Source: Diospyros lotus (lineage: Eukaryota > Streptophyta > Magnoliopsida > Ericales > Ebenaceae). Taken from it: a stretch of DNA of 64,000 nucleotides. Below the pieces are notes generated by a model. That model saw nothing but the letters and a program-made list of their open reading frames with translations. It did no database searches and was not told where the DNA came from. A program made the position numbers and the translations under genes. Positions 58,737 to 64,000 of the stretch are shown here, one piece after another (the stretch's first letter is position 1; every line of letters begins with the position of its first letter). The DNA is taken from contig NC_068352.1 in NCBI RefSeq assembly GCF_014633365.1, forward strand, positions 1,426,001 to 1,490,000, given 5' to 3'.

Positions 58737-60150
58737 TTCCGAACGTCGACAGAAGAGATTTCGACTACACGCACTATTGATACAAACTTTGAGATGTATA
58801 CATAGATAGAAAACAAAAATTACTATTTCAAGAGCTATTTGGATCGACATAACTACGATACTTAAGTTAATAGAGAATTTGACGAAAAACAAAGAGTTAT
58901 GAAAACTACATTGAATTGTCATACTTTTATCTCACCTCTTAAAATCCTATTATATATCTTTTGAGAATTGGGATTAACTTTATAATGAGAATGATTAAAG
59001 GAATTAGCAACTTTCGCTCATATTATAAAGAATTAGTTGATTCCTACTTATTTTATGAGTCTTGAATTGAATTAAACTATAATTAACTTATCTTGATTTA
59101 AGTTTATAAAGATTCGGGCACATGCCATCAATAAGATTGGGAATGCCCATCTCATAATTCTTTATATTAGGTTTGAAATTTTTTTGTTCCCTAAATCTTA
59201 AAATTTTATCTTAAATTGAGGGCTTTGTAGACAAGTCATGACAAGTAAGTGATGACCATTTCTGATCTTGTTTGGAGAATATTTTGGATTTGAATTGAGT
59301 TCCCTTATTCTGCTTTATTTCATATTTCTTAAGGATATGTTTTCTCAAGTGTCTTATTCCCTGTGTGAGTATCTAAGGTCTTAATTAGCTAGTTATCCTA
59401 TCAAAGTCAAATAGAAAGTTCACGAGATGTTGACTTCTAGCATGATTTTGATTATTTGAATACTATCTATTATTTTTTAATGCATGGATAATTTATTTAA
59501 TTTTTAACTAATAAATTATTTTTAAAATTTATTTACTTTTTCAACATACATTTGTATTTGAGGTGTTTTGAGTCACTACATAATCTTCTATTAATAGCCT
59601 ATAAAAGAGATTTGAATGTATAATTTAACTTTATGAACGAAGAGGTGAATCCAAATACTTCTATTTTTTAAGTATAATCAAAGTCTAGCTATAAAACCAC
59701 AATGGTACAAATCCAATAAGCACTACGAGATGGATTCTTACATTAATAACTTATCAAGAAAGTTTTTAGTAAAACTGAGCAAATACCCCTACCACCCCTC
59801 TTTAATCATAGGTATCAAAATTAGAAAGTTTTCAATAGGAACCAATATAGGTTTTAACCTAATTATTTTCAATATTTAGGTTAACGAGCTGATAGTCTTA
59901 CTTAACGAGTTAGTTAAACCTAAAACTAACTCGTTTGAAGTTATACTAAGGTAATTAATATGTTTGAATTTTTTATTATTGATCCGAAATATTTATTAAT
60001 ATTAATAAGTTAATAGGTTAGTCGATAAGTCGTAAAACAATTCTTTATCATTAATATTAATAAGGCTATTGGTTTTTTTAATTCTTCTTCTTTTTCTTCT
60101 TATTATTTTGGATATTGTATCTGAAAGTTCCAAGGTTGACCACATAACCT
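58737..60150. repeat. TPS-C downstream flank
   Basis: Co-linear with copy 0 at 1465-2450 for much of its length, including GATGTTGACTT, TGAATACTATCTATTATTTT-like and GTTCCAAGGTTGACCACA phrases. No gene. Confidence 0.65.
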
Positions 60151-61505
60151 GTTGGGCCAATTTTTGTGGGCTCTGATCACTTGTTGAGCCGAATATCAAA
60201 TTTGGGCCAAATTGATATTGGGCCAGCTTGGTGTCAAATTGGTTCTCCACTTGCAGAAAATGGAGGTTAAGGGTGGTCTCTACAAGCCATGAGGTCGACA
60301 GACTGTCAGGTTTTACCTGGATCCGCACCCCAAATCTAGGTTCATATTACTAAGCAATATTTGTATTTATTTATATTATTATATAAGTAAATATCATTTT
60401 TAATAGAGGTGTGCAAACTGTCGAACCAAAGTGAAATTAACTAACCACATTAATTGAATCAAGAGATAAAATTGAATCGAATCGACCAATTAAACTAAAT
60501 AACCGAACTAACTGAACATAAATCACATAAATCGAACTAACAGAAAAAATCAAACTTTCCAATAGACCGAAGAAACCGAACTAACTGATTGATAAAAAAA
60601 AAGAAATGAAAACTGATTGTAAACTTCAAGCCCCAATTCAAGAAGAGATTTAAAAAGACGACGTCATTTTATACTTCAATCAATTTGATTAGTTCGATTA
60701 TTCCGATAAAGAAAATCAAATCAAAAATTGAAAATCAAACTTTATAGAAAATATAACCAAACAGAACCAAACTATTGTAAAAAAATAACAGAACTGAACC
60801 AATAAGGTGTTATAAATCTCATCAATAATTAAGTTGTTTTCCTAATATATATATATATATCATTAAGGAATATTATCTAAATAGTTTACAAAAACAAATC
60901 GAAAACCAATTGGAAACTTCGCTCAGTTTGATTAGTTCGGTTATTCTGACAAAGAAAAATTTAATCGAAATTGAAAACTAAACTTCCTAGAAAATATAAC
61001 AAAACTGAACTGACAAGTTCGGTCAATTCGAATCAATAAGTTCGGTTAAACTAAATCTCTACTCTCCAATACACCTATCAATATACAAATATATTATTTA
61101 TTCTGTTAACCATAAAAAATATAAAAAAAATCTATTCTATATATTTTGCTATATATATAAATATATGAATATATAGATTTGGAGTTCAGGATGTCTTACC
61201 CGGCCTTACCAAGGTACCAGACAAAATATGGGCTTGCCTCATCCCTGCCCTCCCTCATTGCCAACTCTAATTTCACATACTACCTTAGTTTAAAAATTCT
61301 ACTTGGGCCTAACTTAGCCCACAAAAATGATCTTTCACAAGTTTAGAGACAAATCAATTTTATTTCGAATAGAATTATCCAATTTGATTAAGATTAGCTC
61401 CTAGGATTACAAGATTAAACTTAACAAAAATTTGGAGGTGAAAGGTGACACAGTGAAAAAGAACAAGCCGAAAAGTAACCCCCAACATATACGTGTCTTT
61501 CACTT
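60151..61505. repeat. Extra segment relative to copy 0
   Basis: Absent at 2452 of copy 0, where the flanking sequences are adjacent. Contains GGGCC-rich sequence (60150-60330), an ACCGAACTAAC-rich block shared with 50300-50650 and 35800-36060, and a (TA)n tract. No gene; the 108-codon minus frame at 60002-60328 spans the junction and is not credible. Confidence 0.55.
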
Positions 61506-62247
61506 GTATGATTTCCAAATATATAGATTAATTACTTTTGTTAATCATTCAAAGTTTGGCAAAACATTTTGTCAGCTTGTCCCACTACTCCCACCTTAGA
61601 CATGGGCACAACTCAAGAAATAAATAAAATGCAACATAAGAGTGCCTTTCTAATAATTATGGTTAATTTTGAATAGAATTATTATAAATTTTATGTGATA
61701 TTATGTTAATTTGTAAGAATTATTTATAGAAGAGTAAATAAAGTGAAAATGACATAAAACCCGATAATTTTTTTTTTTTACTTTTAAAATTGTTCAAAAA
61801 TAATTTCAGATAAAAAAATTATTGAAAAACCTTCTAAAATTGTCAATAACATCTCGGCCTGGCGACAAGATAGAATACTAATTTATTTTTCTTAAACAAA
61901 GTGAACAATATCATATTACATAGTAATAATAGTTTAATATTTATTGAACGAATTTAAAATTAAGAATAAATCATTATCAAACCATCAAACACACAAAAAT
62001 TTTACGTGAAAATTTTAAATTGAAAAAAATCATAGGTAAAAAAAAATATCATTACGATGATATTGCTACAATAATTCTAGTGTGTTGGGTATTTATTTAT
62101 AGATCAACGGTTCATCTATAGATGTACACGAAAAAGAATTAACTAGTATAAATTTATATTTTAATTAAAAAATAAGTCACGAAAATAAATCTTTAATTAT
62201 AAATGTGTCCCAATCATAATTAAATTTGAATTTTGAGTTACCGTTAT
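61506..62247. repeat. Duplicated block, pair of 37871-38296 plus 48811-48960
   Basis: 61506-61760 also matches copy 0 at 2455-2690. Uninterrupted here at the site (62104-62110) where the LTR element sits in the other copy. No gene. Confidence 0.7.
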
Positions 62248-64000
62248 TGTAATACCCCAATTTCGTATGACATTGCTACGTAATTTCGATAAGTTTAAGA
62301 TACCGAAAAATTGGTTTGATAGCAGTTATAAGTACCGAATTGACTGCAGGGAATGCCCTGGAATGAAATTGTCAAAGGAAAATGACATGGTCTCCACAAG
62401 CGTTTCGAGATATGATTTATGGTATCGAAAGAAATCGAATCGGGAATAGTTTTCGGTACAGCTAAAATGTAACTGTCATTTAGGCTGCAAAATCGAATCG
62501 TTGTAAGAGGCTCCTGAAAAATTAACGGAACCTTAGGGGGGCTCCAATTTTGCGTAATGAGCAACCTTTTAGTGGTTTCAAGATGAATCGATGGCCCAGT
62601 GAGGATGCTAGGGCAAAATCGCCATTATCGAGTTAATCTTTGGTTATTAATTTTGCGTTTTCAATATTGAAATGCAAATTAATTCAGCATTTGGGGGTAT
62701 AATTGTAATAACGGAATTGCCCAAATAAAATAAAAGTAAGGAATGGAATTTAAATGTATGATATAATGTATAATTATATAATTATATATATATTTGTACG
62801 TGCATGTGCGCGTGAGTGATGGCAACCATGACATAGCCCATACCTTACAAATCTCCAACGATTTACACGCAACCCCCCATACCCTCTGTAATCTCCACAA
62901 CCTACAAGCGTTATGGCAATTGGAGTGTCTTTTACGCAAATAGGTAGGGGCATGGCAATGAGGGAGCAGTTGGGAGCTTATAAATAGCAAGCAAATAGAA
63001 GTGAGGGAAACAGGGAGTTTGACAGAGCAAATGGCCGAGAGCTTACGGAGAGAGAGAGAGAGAGAGAGAGCTAGCTCATGGGAGCTTGGTCGAGAGCTCG
63101 AGAGATGGCGAGACCAATGGCTAGAAGCGGCCGAAGCTGGCCGCAATGGGCGGACAGAAACCATGGCCGCAAGCAGCGGCCATGGCAGCTCGAGTGCGAG
63201 GTGGAGCGACAGATAGGGAGCAGTGTGGAGGAGGCCGGTGATGGCCAAGGTGGAGACCGTAGAAACCAGTTGCAAGCGACGAGGCCGACTGGAGGCCAAG
63301 GCGAGCTTGGGTCGCAAGCTCGAAGCTGCCATGGCCGATGCGTTGCGAGTAGGGCCGCGAGCAACGGCTAGGAACGGGGCTGCGGGTGGTTGCGATGAAG
63401 ACCCCCGGGTGGTGGCGGTTGCGGTGCACGGCGAGGATGGCAAAGCAAGGCGGCATCGGCTGAGGCACTGGTGCGCAGATGGCAGTAGCTGTGCGCTGTA
63501 GAGAAGAGGCAGAGGAAGAGGAAGAGGAAGAAGAAGAGAAGAGAAGAAAAGAAGAAGAAGAAGAAGGAAGAAGAGAAGAAGAAGAAGAAGAAGAAGAAGA
63601 AGAAGAAAGGAAAGAAGAAATAAAAAGAAGAATGGCAGTTGCAAGCGCGGAAGAAGAAGCAGGGAAGAAGAAGATGAATAGGAGAAAGAGAAAAGAAAAG
63701 GAAAGGAAAAGAAAAGAAAAAAAAGAAAAAATGGAGAAAATTCTTGAAAAATCCTGGAAAAATAGGATTTGGTGATTTATTATTATCCTGAAAACTTTGG
63801 CAAAAAAAATGCCCCGGGCACGCGTTTCAAGGATAGGGCACGCATACCGAGGAAGCCTGAGGAGCTAAATCAAGATGAGTAAAATTTCCTAAAAAATTCT
63901 AGAAATTTAGAAATATTATTTTATGAATTTTCGTATTGAAATATTTGAGAAAATATTTTAGAAATATTTAGTTTGGATTTATTGAGGAAAAATAGAGAGA
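62248..64000 (+). mobile_element. LTR of the TGTAATACCCC gypsy-like family, cut by window edge
   Basis: Begins TGTAATACCCCAATTTC and follows the LTR at 41548 and 46875-47880 through its GC-rich patch, (GA)n, (GAA)n (63525-63606) and the CACGCATACCGAG phrase. Expected total length about 2.7 kb, so it runs past the window. More diverged from the other two LTRs than they are from each other. The 321-codon minus frame (62679-63644) is antisense to the (GAA)n and GC-rich LTR sequence and is not a gene. Confidence 0.75.

Noticed and set aside
60002..60328. 108-codon minus-strand frame
   Set aside because: Crosses the junction between the TPS flank and an inserted segment.
62679..63644. 321-codon minus-strand open frame, Leu/Ser-rich
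   Set aside because: Antisense to the (GAA)n tract and GC-rich patch of a gypsy-like LTR; composition artefact.

Overview
The window is nuclear DNA of a flowering plant, most likely a eudicot. Evidence for this is a seven-exon TPS-a class terpene synthase gene with canonical plant exon sizes, a plant ankyrin-PGG membrane protein gene, and plant LTR retrotransposons, LINE, Helitron and CACTA-like elements in AT-rich intergenic DNA. The species cannot be named from sequence alone. The terpene synthase resembles grapevine-type germacrene D synthases.

The backbone is a tandem segmental duplication centred on a terpene synthase (TPS). TPS-A (7122-11314, + strand) looks intact: seven exons, all splice sites GT/AG, about 556 aa, with RR(x8)W, RDR, DDxxD and NSE/DTE motifs. 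TPS-B (32469-33240) and TPS-C (51977-54446) are broken paralogues on the same strand. Downstream-flank sequence typical of these genes also occurs at 748-2700, which implies a fourth copy to the left of the window. One unrelated host gene, a BDA1-like ankyrin-repeat membrane protein (4360-5773, - strand), lies between the first flank and TPS-A.

Region by region. 1-747: 5' end of a minus-strand Copia element. 748-4359: paralogous TPS flank and repeats. 4360-5773: ankyrin gene. 6243-11314: repeat, promoter and TPS-A, whose sixth intron carries a CACTA-like element. 11415-17525: decayed Copia element with perfect TSDs, inserted 100 bp after the TPS-A stop. 17990-23755: ORF1-only LINE, itself split by a young gag-only Copia element (19646-23193). 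24-32 kb: decayed LTR fragments, a foldback element and AT-rich DNA. 32.4-34.1 kb: TPS-B with a near-perfect 65-bp hairpin made of TPS sequence. 34.1-38.3 kb: CACTA-like element and duplicated blocks. 38297-48810: Ty3/gypsy-like LTR element whose 3' LTR contains a 4.57-kb Helitron. 48.8-54.4 kb: duplicated blocks and TPS-C. 54766-58453: solo LTR with a nested CACTA-like element. 58.7-62.2 kb: TPS flank again. 62248-64000: start of another LTR of the same gypsy-like family.

How it works together: the only evident metabolic function is sesquiterpene formation by TPS-A, presumably cytosolic with farnesyl diphosphate as substrate. The pseudogenes, and especially the TPS-B hairpin, could in principle act as a source of small RNA directed at TPS transcripts. 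That is inference. The rest is a well-resolved nest of transposons whose insertion boundaries can be checked against paralogous empty sites inside the same window.
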